From Polytrichum commune (taxonomy: Eukaryota > Streptophyta > Polytrichopsida > Polytrichales > Polytrichaceae), in assembly GCA_950295325.1 (NCBI GenBank), contig OX485804.1, positions 53,632,001 through 53,696,000 of the forward strand: DNA of 64,000 bases. Direction: 5' to 3'. Of this stretch, positions 37,349 to 48,559 are shown one piece after another; positions within the stretch are counted from its first letter, which is position 1, and the number at the start of each line of letters is the position of its first letter. Under the pieces are notes generated by a model. The model saw nothing but the letters and a program-made list of their open reading frames with translations, searched no databases and was not told the DNA's origin. The translations under genes were made by a program, and so were the position numbers.

Positions 37349-37593
37349 GCTGGGGATTCGTGGCACTCAAGTAAAATCATCCATCCAAGATATCGTGGAT
37401 GAAGTGGCTCCAATAAGAAAAGCCCCCCTATGGGGTTGAGGGCCGATTCATTCGAATGTGACGTCACTAGACTAATTCGGGGCCTTTGACTCTATTTCCG
37501 GAATCAAATTGCCCAAAAATAGCCATTTAGAAGATTCCTGTGTTTTTTTCATCCGCACGGATGATTTTACTTGAGTGCCACAAATCCCCAACC
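37349..37593. mobile_element. 245 bp inverted-repeat MITE with 10 bp target duplication (Mutator-like size)
   Basis: Terminal repeats of about 33 bp read CTGGGGATTCGTGGCACTCA from the left and TTGGGGATTTGTGGCACTCA from the right (inverted), both continuing AGTAAAATCATCC. CTTGTAAGTG is present on both sides (37339-37348, 37594-37603). A duplicate of this site without the insertion lies at 36991-37010. Duplications of 9-11 bp fit Mutator-like elements. A diverged relative lies at about 40946-41160. Confidence 0.8.
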
Positions 37594-39124
37594 CTTGTAA
37601 GTGTTCTGTGCATATGTAGCCATGCAAAGTATAAACATCATCATGTCATGTTGAGGTGGTATATTACTTCAAATTTCACTGTTGGGCAGAACTGAGCTTT
37701 AATAGAATGTTTGGACCTCCTACACCTCTTGGAATAACTTGTTGAATTTTGCTCGATCTTATGTTTGGAGGTCAATATTTGTTGACAAGCTTAACTCCTC
37801 ATTTCGTAGGATTTCAAAAACTCTGAATTGTCTAAGATGGAAGAATCTTTCTTTTGGAGGCCCTAAAGTAGATTATTATACACTCTAACCTCCCTAGTAT
37901 CATGGTTGTGGCAACCAAAGTGCATGTGATATTAATGAGGTCTTGTAGTGTAAACATGGATGTGTGATAATAGAGAATTAGTGGACCATGTGACATTATG
38001 GAATAATACAAAGTCAACACTGCATAGATGACAATGATGACAACGTGATGCATGCGAGCGTGTGGTTAGAGTTCTTCATTGGATTACTTCAATGGCAAGC
38101 CTTGTGATGCATAAGAGAAAAATGTGACAACAAAGAGAGAGATTTAAATTGAGCACATCCGTGCCCTAGGGTTTCAAGATATAAGAGAGGGAGTGACATT
38201 ACAAAAGGTGACATTAAGGAGGTTATGGTGTACTCATACACTATATTCTCATACGACAATATGATGACTTTTGGCATAAGTACAGTCTTCTCCCGCTTAA
38301 GTACACAGTTTGAACCGGAGCCCTTGATGCGCACTTAGTTGGAGGTGCGTGCTTTATTCATATAATTGCTAGTGTTCTAGATTGGAATCTTCAATGCCCT
38401 TCAAACACAATTTGGCCCTTCAAAATATACCCCTCTCAAAAAAAACCCTTCAAAATGCAACCCCAAATGGAAAATGAAGATGTCACTTGAAGTCCTCACT
38501 ATCACTACATAGCATTGTCCTCAACATCGATGACCGATTGTTGTGCTCCGATGTTCAAACCGAAGCTGGACCTATATATGACGAATTGCGACTATCGTTT
38601 GAGACGTTTCAACAAAACATTAACAAACTGACATTGAATGTCAAGCGTCAAAAATTCATGTATTCGCGGCAAATGACTCTACATGACATGTTCAAACAAG
38701 AAAGTATGAACCCTGCATTTTGCCAAAAAAATTGCGCACTTAACTAGGGTGCGTACTTAAGCGGGAGATTAATGTAGTGTTAGGTACACTAAGGGCCGAT
38801 TCACACTATGGCTAAAGGTCAAGAGGCTGTCGATTTCCACCAATCATATTGCAAGAAACCAAGAATCCGGCCTCTCAACCCTTCACATTAGAGGCCAAAG
38901 TCCAAAGGTTGTCGCTCTCTGAAGTGCCTACATGGTAGTACTTTTTGACCAAGGCGATGGACTCTCAAAGGATAGGACAAACATAGAATAGATACCCAAT
39001 CTATGGTCAAGAGGCCGTTGATTTTTCCCATTAAAATAATGATTAATTAATTTTTTTTAAAAAAACTTACAAGATCTTGGTCGTTGATTGGAGGGGTGGT
39101 TTTGGATAGGGAATGAAGTGGGAT

Positions 39125-39128
<4 letters not shown>

Positions 39129-39178
<50 letters not shown>
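39129..39178 (+). repeat. CT dinucleotide microsatellite, about 25 units
   Basis: An uninterrupted CT run at the left edge of the DNA inserted in the A1 MITE. A shorter run (about 40295-40308) marks the right edge. In other copies this point reads only GCTCC. Confidence 0.9.
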
Positions 39179-39179
<1 letters not shown>

Positions 39180-39183
<4 letters not shown>

Positions 39184-40294
39184 TTGTTCAACACCATGAT
39201 TTTAAGTTTTATAAATATGAACCTTCAAAATATTCACTTAGCAAAAGTCATCTTTACAAAAAGACGACTATAAGCACATGATATCCTTAATATACATGTA
39301 TGAAAAGTGATCATGCTTACCATACTAAAAAGGCAATAAGGTTATGAAGGAATAGGGTAATGTAACCAGAGTTACTGATGTAACTCACATCTTTAACTCA
39401 TGGTTAAAATAGGGTTTAGAAGAACTTACCGCAGGTAAGAACTCCAATATAAACCCTTAACCCTAAAATGAGCCTCTCTTCTACCATTCATACAAACGCA
39501 AGGTGAGGTAACTCTTGGAGTACTCACCAAAGGGGTAGATACGTGAGGAAGGTGAAGGAAACTTGGGCTAATCACCAAGAGGAGTATTCTACTTGGGGTG
39601 ACTCAATCATGGCTAAGGAACAGGTTTGAACACCCATTTGTCATTTTGCAATGAGTGTTACATTTTGAAAAACTGCTATGCATTTGATGAAACATAAAGG
39701 TGTGTGACATGGATAACAACTGGGACCTGCTGTTATTTACCTCGTGTACGTAACTAATCCTCAAATGTTTGTTGGTTGGTTGCATGGGCACAGGTGAGGC
39801 AGGCCCTTCACACTTACAATACGATGGTGTATTGGGATTATGACATTTTATGCATATCTTGTGGTTGATATTACTAGGAATGTTTCCCTTGTAAGCACTC
39901 CATATGTAGAGCAGATGAGGTATACATACCCTAGGGTAAAAGCATGAGGATAGTAGGTTAAACTTGCAAGGTATGGGGTAGTCAAGAACAATGGTTTGGT
40001 ATAGGATACAATTAGATGATAGAAACCCTAAGTATGGCATACACTCTTGCAAAGCAAAATAAGTTGTGGTACAACAAGTCTATACTATACAACATATTGT
40101 GTTAGACTTGAGGACAAACAACTTCATCATGCAAAATTGATATTGTGTAAATCAGTAAGGAAATGCATTAGTGGTAGAAAGAGTTATGTCAAAGTTCCCA
40201 CCCACCCACCCTTGTATGGCAATAAGGAAGATTTTGAAGGATTTGGCCTATGAAAAGAGGAAGTTCAAGCTTTGCAAAAAGTTTTGAAAAGTCA
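39180..40294. other. Foreign DNA (~1.1 kb) inside the A1 MITE
   Basis: Absent from the sister elements. Contains a 149-codon open frame on the minus strand (39603-40052), rich in Cys and His (e.g. KICIKCHNPNTPSYCKCEG). I do not recognise it, and it has no convincing start context. No terminal repeats were identified; the CT runs at both edges may reflect insertion into, or recombination at, a microsatellite. Confidence 0.45.
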
Positions 40295-40945
40295 GCTCTC
40301 TCTCTCTCGGACTTGGCCTTTGGACACTTCACACTGTGGCCGTCCAAGTCAAGAGGCCGTAGGAGTTCATGGCCAAAGGTTTGCACTTTGGGCTTGGGCT
40401 TTGGAGGCTTCACACTATGCTCAGTTGAAGGCTCCAATTCCTATATTTTATTGGTTATTTTCAACCCATCTCTTTGGACTCTCAACAAAGTTTGGCCATT
40501 CAATCCCACAACCTCTCGACTTGGACGGCCATAGTGTGAAGCGGCCCTAAATATGATGTTTAGTGTCATATGATATTTAATATCACTGTGGTAACTTTTT
40601 GGATGACACTTCTTATGAATAGGTTTACAAATACTATCATGGGTGATCGATGAGTTCATCCATTAGCCAAAACCCTACCTCCAATTGTCAGCAACTCGTG
40701 ATGAAATATTGTCATGGATGATTGAAATTTTGATGAAAAACCACTTGGTAAATGACAGTAATTGCAACACTATAAATCTATAATCCCCCCAAAAGTTTAC
40801 AAGCAATGAAAAATAATGTTGGGTTAACAATTAGTGTTGGTGACACTATACCGTGGTTTACAATTAGTATTGAGCAAGACAATTAGAATTGTTGACACTA
40901 AATATCCTATTTAGTGTAGTAGGGGTATTTAGAATCCATTTGTTG

Positions 40946-41160
40946 GCTAGGGGTTTGTGGTGTCTATGTAAACTCATTTATTACATGGGTGAAAAGTACT
41001 AAATTATATTATAACTTATAAGTGGCATCAAATATGCCAAATTAGTGTAACAAAGTCTAGCTGGAATCAATTGGCTCCCAACCTTATGGGGACTTGTTTT
41101 TACGAGAGCCCCTTCATCCACGATGGATGAGTTTACATAGATGCCACAAATCCTGAGTCA
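40946..41160. mobile_element. Diverged relative of the 245 bp MITE
   Basis: Inverted ends GGGTTTGTGGTGTCTATGTA and, from the right, GGATTTGTGGCATCTATGTA, both continuing AACTCAT. The interior shares a segment with 37349-37593 (a CCCCATARGG-like phrase next to GGCTCC). Flanking CATTTGTTGG and CATTGCTTGG may be a decayed 10 bp target duplication. Confidence 0.6.
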
Positions 41161-41329
41161 CATTGCTTGGCTATGTACAACATCTAAACGGTCACTCAAT
41201 GTTGTTTACAACGACAAAGTTTGTACTAGACTCGACTTGTTTGACTCATGTTGAAGACTTGTCCATACATATTGTTCGACCACACATTCCATCCACAACA
41301 CTATATTTATGAAATACAATCTGGTGAAT

Positions 41330-41960
41330 GCCAAGGACCATGTGGCCAAAGAACACATAGGCATGGTTAACAACCCTAATGCCATGCATGGCATACATTG
41401 TGCTCATTGAAAAGAAAATAGAGTTTTTGACAGCGAAAGAACACAATTTTTTTCATATTGTGAGTTTTTTATGTAACATAGGCAAAGGGCAATAGCCAAG
41501 AATACAAAATGGTGGATGGCAAAGACCAAAAGGAAATGGCCAACAACCATGAAGCCATAACCAAAGACCAAATTGCCATGGTAAAAAATGAAGTCACCAA
41601 CTACTAAAAAATCTTGGCACTTGTCTATGTTGTGTTCATTTACATGCTCCTAGCAATTTGATGATTGTTATTCATCTTCATGAGAAGATGAGATGAAATA
41701 GGTGGATATCAAATACCAAAGAACCCAACCCTATAATGTTGTGGTCAAAAACCATTGTAGTTTTTAGACACATGAACCTCTACCACAGTCATGTGGTTTT
41801 TGGACACATGGTCCTCAGCCACGGTCATGAGGTCTTTGGCCACATGGTCCTCGACCTTGGACATGTGGTCTTTGGCCACATGGACTTTCTCATCCACCAA
41901 ATTGTAGAGAGTTTTGAAAAATATGGTATGAAAATAAAAAAGGATATAGATGGATGAAGA
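41330..41960. repeat. 36 bp minisatellite (VFGHMVL-type) with inverted relatives
   Basis: At about 41765-41885 a unit of about 36 bp, based on GTGGTCTTTGGCCACATGG, repeats three to four times in frame, giving protein phrases like HVVFGHMVLSHG and HEVFGHMVLDLG. Related sequence in the opposite orientation occurs at about 41330-41380 and 41510-41620 (minus-strand phrase VFFGHMVLGIHQIV). The frame at 41736-41957 has no recognised domain and no gene context; it is probably non-coding repeat. Confidence 0.5.
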
Positions 41961-41999
41961 CCATGCTTTTCATATTGATGCATTGGGGCTTGATTTGGT

Positions 42000-44335
42000 T
42001 ACTATCTTAATTGGACTTATCCCCTCCGATAAAATCAAACAAAGTCCAGCATGCAAGCCAATTTTTGCTTATGCTTCATCTAGTAGTTTGCTAATCCAAC
42101 ACCAGTCTCATAACATAAGGCATGTCATTGCATATGCTTTCGTAGTTGGACCGTAGTGCTTAGTCTTGGTGAGTCCATGGTATATTAAATATACTACAAT
42201 GGTTATGACAAATATTGAGGGTCACACAATGGAGCTTTATTTAACACTAAAATCTAGTTATAAACTATCATGGTTGTACAATAATTACCACCCATGGTAT
42301 TTAACATCAAAGTTACAAGTTGTAGGTTACAATTTTGCTAATAATTTGATGATAGTGTGCTTTGGAAAACTTCCAAACCAGGGGAAGGATGTGGGTTCAT
42401 CACGGGGGCATTACGCTTGCAACTAGGGTTGAATACTAAGTATAGTAGAGGTGCCTATTTCCGATCAGGACTCCACCAACAATCTATAGGGTAACAGAAT
42501 TTCAACAAGGTTGGGTATGAATTTCAATAGGTCCAAGTCTAGTAGTGCCATGACACATGTCGTAATTTTGAGTGCTAAAGTGAGGAGGAAAGAGAGGTTA
42601 AACTAAACGGTTATGGCATACTCTAGACAATGCTAATATGTTAAGACCAACTTTTCATCTCAAAAATTCACAACAATTTCAATGTAAGTTATAAAATTAC
42701 CCCAAAAAAATGCAATCCTCGTGATTTCTATCTTCCTACACAAGAAAAACTTGCACCGCCTTAGAATTCTCAAGATTTGGTGCAGAATCTATTAAGTGAT
42801 CTCTTAAGAATTGGGTATGACCGCCTCCACTCTAAGTTACTTGGATATTACTGGATATTATGGGTCACACTACAAAGTTGCAATGGTATGCCGTATTATA
42901 CATTTCCCCACACTATTTACCATATTTGGTATAGTTAATGCATCCTTAGCAAGGCTAGTGTAGAAGATATAACAGAATGTGCTTCATTACATAATGAACT
43001 CACCAGTGAGGGTTAGTCATTCACTAAAGGTTTACACAATTTGAAGACTGTTTAAAGCATAAAAGATTTGACTTCCCAATCAAGCAGTGTATTTTCATAT
43101 TTAGAATTACCAACAAGCAACATTAGCTTGCCAAGTGCTATGATTGCACAAATTCTTTCGGGCACAATGCTTCAAGAAGTTTAATGGAATTATATGGTTG
43201 TGCATGCATGTTTGACATATGTGCAATTGGTGGAAGGGTTTCTTGTCAATATTCAAGAATAAATATAATTTGACCAATGATTTTGGGGACATGGACATGC
43301 GTTTCATCCTTGTAGCTTTAGAATGTAGCATTTGATGATTGTAAGCATGTATCCGGACATGCTGTAAAACTATGTACATTTCAATGTTGTCATATAGAGA
43401 ACATCGTTCAAAAGCCATAAGGGTCCACAAACTGGATTGTAAGAACTAAAATGTGACCTTTGTAAGAAACAAATGATAAGTTATACGCTATCTGGACTTC
43501 AAAATATAAGGGATTAGGCAAGAGAATAGTAGTTGCTAGACTATTATGTGCAGAACTGAAGAACGCTTTCAAAAAAGGCAGCCTGTACATCAGCATCAAA
43601 TTGAAACAAAGGCATTGTAAATACTAGGCCATTCCAACCTTTAGCCAGACAAAGTGCATCAATTCCATTGCTGCAATTGAATTTTCAGATTAATAGAAAT
43701 GATACTTGGGCTACTAGCCAGGTTCAAGGAAAAATGGGTAACCTCAAACTTCCACCACACTGCAAATTCACCCCAGCGAAGATTCCATAGTGTGCCTGTT
43801 GAAGTGCATAGAAATTTTCTTCACATGGAATGAAACTTCTTCGCATGCCCACTTGCTCACCTTACCTGTGTATTGAGGAAACAGCAAACCAGGCAGACAA
43901 ACGCATGTTCATATAGATTTGGCCAGTGAAACACAGGACAATTCAATAGACATTGACCTATATAGTGAGAACATGATGGGAAAACATAAATTTGCAAAGA
44001 GAACAGAAGATTGGGGAAATTGCTCATGGGTACATTTTCAGAAACACTGGTGAAATGTCCAGCATCATTTCTGCCAGACTTGAGTTTGAAATGAAGTTTT
44101 TACTTTGATCAAACCTAATTTTGAATCTCTAAACTTATTGTTTACCAAACTCAGGAAACCACATGGGGGACCAAAGCAACAGACGCTTTCTAATAACAGA
44201 ATGGCGGCTGCTGCATCTATCCCTAACGCGTGAGAAAAAGTCCGGTTTTGAGGTTGTAAATCATGGGTTGGGAGTAGAAACCAGAAAGAAAAAAGAATAA
44301 GGTAAATGATACACCCAAGTGGTGCCCACTCTGCT
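42000..44335. other. Spacer and probable 3' flank of the F-box gene
   Basis: No gene supported. An open frame at 42166-42426 is unrecognised. The few hundred bases before 44341 probably hold the 3' untranslated region of the minus-strand F-box gene. Confidence 0.4.
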
Positions 44336-44340
44336 AGAGC

Positions 44341-47300
44341 TCAGGCTTGCAGCACTTGGCAGTGCACAATGTGCGACTTTAGCCGGCTTCGACCTGCAAG
44401 ATTGGACCAGAGGTTGGTCACAAATGACTTGAACTGGCCTTTTCCAGAGATTGTTTCCCATAATTGCCCCTGCCTCTCAGGTATCTCCGCATTTTTCACA
44501 TCCACCAGAGCAATGCTCATATTGTTCCTGATGATGCAAAGCTTCCCTCCCAAGGGCACCAGAGCGACAGCCTCCATTGCTCGAGAGCCCCCAAGGTGAA
44601 CCCTGCTATCAACAGATCGGCTCCAAGCATCTGTATCCCGATCGTACATCCGTAATTTGCACCCATCACGACAGTCCAAAGCATACAGGTTGCCATGAAG
44701 CTCTACACATGGGTTACGCCAACCAGAAACCATTCCATCCATAATAGGGGCCCAGTGGTTTGTTGCTGGAACATACACCTCACTCATCACCTGTCTGTGA
44801 GTTCCCAGACCCTTCAAGAACCACCTGCAGATTGGGCACCTTCAAATCAGATACTTGGCAATTATTATCAAAGATTTGTCCTAAGCAACCTGTGTGAACA
44901 GTAACTTTCAGAATGTCACACATCTGTAGGTATCAGGAATCTCAGTTGCACAGTCCAACAACCTCTACTTCAGGCAGACAAGTGGTGACAGACTTAAATT
45001 TGATAAAGTACTGCACAGAACAATTACAGAATATATGATCTGAAAAATGTACAGCAAGCATCTAATAGTTGCTTTAATGAAGTCAACATCTGATAGCAAA
45101 CTCAGACAATCCAAAAACATATAGACTTCTAGAATCGTTACAAGAAATATGGAAACTCAGTTGAAATCATCTGTGAACTAGCCAAGAACCATCACTGACC
45201 TCCCACCATAGACAACACCGATGAAAGGAACCATTGCTGTACTCATATCAGAGATGGAGCACCATTTGTTTCTGTTTGGATCATACATCTCAGCTGATCG
45301 TAGCGATCTTTGTATACCCTCACACTCTCCACCAGCTACATAAAGGCAGTTGTTGATTACACAGAAGCCAAAGAAGTGCCGCCTCCTCTGCATATCTGGT
45401 GCACGGTGCCATTTATTTGTTCGAGCACTGTAATACACAACCCGACGCATAGACCCCTTCGAGGGGTCTTTGCCGCCAAAGAGATACAAGTGGCATCCAC
45501 TTAACACAGCACAGCCAAACCCAAGGGCTTCAGAGTATTCAACTGGCACAGGTGGCAAGGGTTGCCAGAGCTGGAACCTGATCACATTTGTGAAGCGGTG
45601 AGACAACCCAGAGATTTTGAAGGGCAGTAACTATGCCAAGTTAAAACTAGGTGGTTTACTTCAAACAACTTGGAGGCACACATTTAAAAAATTAGAATGA
45701 AACGGAAATAGGGAATACAAGAAAATGCAAAATCATAGCCTGTGCTACTGAATGACACTGAAGTAACAGAATCCAGATCACATATAATTTAGGAGACAAA
45801 CTAGGTCTTCAGATAAACATACCTAGGATCAAATGCATGCCATGAGATCCGGCCATCACGATCTCGTTTGATGACATATACCCACTCTTCTGCCATACCC
45901 AACCTTCGACGAAGAGAATAGAAAAAATTGCCAGCAAGAAGTCGGTCCCATCTTTTACAAACAACTCGAAGCTTCCGATGATAGAATCGTGGTACACGAA
46001 TTAGACAAGCAATAGCAAGGTCATCAGGTAGGCCTGGTAGGAGTTCAGAGGGGATCCGTCTTTCACCCCTGGCTGGCTTCTTAGGAAGGGTGATGGTAGA
46101 TTTGATGTCTGGACGAACACAGTGGCCTACAGTCCGCCCTGGCACAAATCTCCTTCCACCGACTGATAAGCCTGCATCTACTCCACCACAATAGCACGCC
46201 GCAGTCTCAACCTGTCCAAATTCCCAGATTGGTTAACATGAAAAGTCTTCTCTCTAGTTTCATCAGAATATGAAGGGAAGTGCCTAAATATCTTGTAGAG
46301 AACTAATGCTCACCTACTCAACACAGATAAATAAATTTACCCATTTCAAACTGATTTGACCCAGATAGATCAACTGACTTTATTGTTAACATCTCCCAGA
46401 AGATCCTACATCCTCAGAGGAAACATATGACAATAATACCCATTTTGAGGATTCTCACTGATCCCTGAACGTGACACCAGAATAAGTGAAGGTGCCAAGG
46501 GGACTGGACACTCAAAAGGTGTTGTGTTCACCCTATTCAACCATCAACTTCAATAATTCCTCCTGATTGCTTTTACTTAGTAAGTTCGTTGGACATTGCA
46601 CACCTCCTGGCACCTCGCCAGCTGAGGACTCGAGTAAGAATACTAAAGTTCCAGGACAAATACAGTTGACCTGAAAGGTCAAAGTTAAAATATCTTTCAA
46701 TTTAGTATCTGAACTGGAGACGTGGACATGACCAGGAGAATGACTTGACCGTTCATTGGTAGTTTGAAAGTACACTGGCATCAAATTGCACTCAAGAGCA
46801 TACAGAATAAGGAGCATCACCCAACTTTAGCTTCAATTGCCTTCGGGCCCTCTTAACATACTAGGAAACAAGAAGTATTGAAAGCTTTGAACTCCTCGCA
46901 ATATCCATTTACCAAATATCAGTAAGCCCACAGGGTTCCGGGTATGGTGACCCGAATCACGCCACACATGACACTCTGTTAATATCCCTCTTCAAGTGTG
47001 GTGATGAACATTGAGAAGCAACCCAATTCCAACTTTGCAAGCCATCGTTAATTATTGCTCAAGCGCTTGAGTTTCCCCAAACTGTAACGGACGAAATTCC
47101 CTACTGGAGCTCGTCACAGACTAATGTTGTATGAAAATTATCATAGAACTGCATTACTTCCTTCGATCGTTAGTTTACAAATCAAGAATGATCATTCCCA
47201 CACAAACCGCTTTTTAAGGGTTTACGTCACCTTCATGTTGCTGTACTTTACATGTGCATTATCCATGTGTATGCTGCAATAGAAGACCTAACCCAATCAA

Positions 47301-47538
47301 CCGATCATGTGAGAGTGAGGAGATAACATATGCAGAAATGGGACTGTGAGCATGTGCTATGACCTGACAAGGGCAGGTATACATAGCATCGGAAGGAAGA
47401 TCGTTATAAAACTTCAGGACTTGACTGAACGCGATCGCTTACGCGAAGGTGAGTGGAACAAATCTAAACAGCCTCCTCAATTGTATCGGTTTGCATAAAA
47501 TAGAAACAAATGACAACTATTGAAGACAATATTAGCGC

Positions 47539-47573
<35 letters not shown>

Positions 47574-47778
47574 CTTCTTATCAACGTCGAGTACGTTCAT
47601 TCTGCATCCTCAGCAATAGAATCCAGGCATGTTCGAGTAATGCTTACCCTAGCTCTCACACGACTCTAAGCACTTAGCCTCTGGATGGATGATGCTTAGA
47701 AATCACATTAACAAATATATTCGAATGAGCAACCACTACTATTCTCACCTGAGGAACGGGATGTACAGCCCGATACAT
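44341..47778 (-). CDS. F-box/kelch-repeat protein (At1g55270-like)
   Basis: Four coding exons on the minus strand: 47778-47749 (or the alternative 48110-48081), 46211-45823, 45577-45200 and 44824-44341, all gt-ag with consistent phases, giving 426 residues. Such proteins pair with SKP1 through the F-box and present targets to an SCF ubiquitin ligase through a kelch propeller; the target here is unknown. The N-terminal part has a conserved Cys/Gly stretch (ACYCGGVDAGL) and FVPG. The F-box is at about 68-112 (LLPGLPDDLAIACLIRVPR, KRWDRLLAG). Kelch repeats follow from about 141, with HLYLFGGKDPSKGSMRRV, CLYVAGGECEG and LRSAEMYDPNRNKW. The C-terminus RSRLKSHIVHCQVLQA is the conserved family ending. 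Length and order match Arabidopsis At1g55270. The first exon encodes only MYRAVHPVPQ, and its assignment rests on the donor, phase and duplication pattern. Confidence 0.93.
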
Positions 47779-47832
47779 TGCGGACGCAGTGATAATCTTC
47801 CGTTTAGGAGCACACTTCCTTGATTCCACATT
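47495..47832 (-). repeat. Tandem unit 1: duplicated first-exon region of the F-box gene
   Basis: A unit of about 333 bp, repeated directly at 47837-48164. It includes intron sequence, a GA microsatellite, and the proximal first exon with its donor (CAG|gtgag at 47749/47748). The two ATG codons are exactly 332 bp apart. Confidence 0.85.
47541..47571 (+). repeat. AG microsatellite in unit 1
   Basis: About 15 AG units, at the same place within the duplicated unit as the run at 47880-47909, so it was present before the duplication. Confidence 0.9.
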
Positions 47833-47875
47833 CTCTGATAAAATAGAAATAGATGACACTTCTGAAGACAACATT

Positions 47876-47879
<4 letters not shown>

Positions 47880-47909
<30 letters not shown>
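47880..47909 (+). repeat. AG microsatellite in unit 2
   Basis: About 15 AG units, the counterpart of 47541-47571. Confidence 0.9.
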
Positions 47910-47912
<3 letters not shown>

Positions 47913-48080
47913 ATATCAACGTCGGGTACGTCCACTCTGCATCCTCAGAAATAGAATCCAGGCAGGTTGAAGTAATGCTTACCCTAGCTCTCTCACGACT
48001 CAAAGTACTTAGCCTCTGGATGGATGATGCTTAGGCATCTCAATAAATATATTCAAATAAGCAACTACTACTATTCTCAC

Positions 48081-48110
48081 CTGAGGAACGGGATGTACAG
48101 CCCGATGCAT
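48081..48110 (-). CDS. Alternative distal first coding exon of the F-box gene
   Basis: Thirty bases encoding MHRAVHPVPQ, followed by CAG|gtgag, in the same phase as the proximal exon (MYRAVHPVPQ). Either can join exon 2 at 46211 in frame. No longer frame opens upstream: an in-frame TAA lies about 60 bases before the ATG. Which exon is used, or whether both are, cannot be told from sequence. Confidence 0.65.
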
Positions 48111-48164
48111 TGCGGACGCAGTGATAACCTTTCGTTTAGGAGCATACTTCCTTGATTCCACATT

Positions 48165-48540
48165 CGTTTAACCTGTCCAGCAACCTAGTAGAAATCCTTC
48201 CTTCAACAAGTATGCAAACACAACCACCTCATCGGGGCTGACTTCAGCTACATCATCATCATCATCATCATCATCATCGCTCCTACCATAGCCGTCAAAA
48301 CCTAGTCTCCATAGCTCCGTCCCTCCCCGGTTCCTTTCAAGCTTCGAGTTCCTGGAGCTTCCACCTCACCCGAACAGCCATTCCCTGCTCTTTTTGTCTT
48401 TCCATGACCGCGGCACCAAATACCTATTCCCTGTGGCCTCCCCTCCGGTGCGCATACCTAAGTAAGTTAAGCTTTTTAAGTGTAAGGTTAAGGTAGCTCC
48501 TCCGCCCCCCACACACACACCCTCACACACACTCCGACGA
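48165..48540 (-). promoter_or_regulatory. Probable F-box gene promoter and leader
   Basis: GC content rises here, directly upstream of the distal first exon, as at the other gene starts in the window. An ATC trinucleotide run (48251-48278) lies within it. No core promoter element can be fixed with confidence. Confidence 0.4.
48251..48278 (+). repeat. ATC trinucleotide microsatellite
   Basis: About nine consecutive CAT/ATC units. Confidence 0.9.
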
Positions 48541-48559
48541 AGCCCTCCTCACGGCTGAC

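Larger units (their letters stand above)
38793..40547 (+). mobile_element. PIF/Harbinger-like MITE, family A1, copy 2, itself interrupted
   Basis: Left part 38793-39128 and right part about 40309-40547 match the two halves of 18415-18982 and 55509-56001. Ends are GGGCCGATTCACACTATGG and, inverted, GGGCCGCTTCACACTATGG. TAA flanks both sides (38790-38792, 40548-40550), a clean 3 bp target duplication. The middle is replaced by a long CT run and about 1.1 kb of foreign DNA. Confidence 0.8.
38786..40918 (+). mobile_element. MITE family B, copy 3, split by a nested element
   Basis: The left end ACACTAA (38786-38792) and the rest ATATGATGTTTAGTGTCATA (from 40551) join across the inserted A1 element to restore the family-B terminus. 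The right end is GACACTAAATATCCTATTTA near 40890-40918. The body matches copies at 12966 and 27884. Confidence 0.7.
47837..48164 (-). repeat. Tandem unit 2: distal copy of the first-exon region
   Basis: Colinear with 47495-47832, with scattered substitutions. Shared landmarks: ATAAAATAGAAA, the GA run, TATCAACGTCG, CTCTGGATGGATGATGCTTA, GAGGAACGGGATGTACAGCC and CCTTGATTCCACATT. Confidence 0.85.

Noticed and set aside
38487-38747. 86-codon frame just left of the nested MITEs, ending in a motif resembling transposase tails (MTLHDMF)
   Set aside because: The resemblance is a few residues only; no other transposase motif and no terminal repeats to go with it.
39088-39273. Plus-strand frame with a Ser-Leu run
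   Set aside because: It is a translation of the CT microsatellite in the interrupted MITE.
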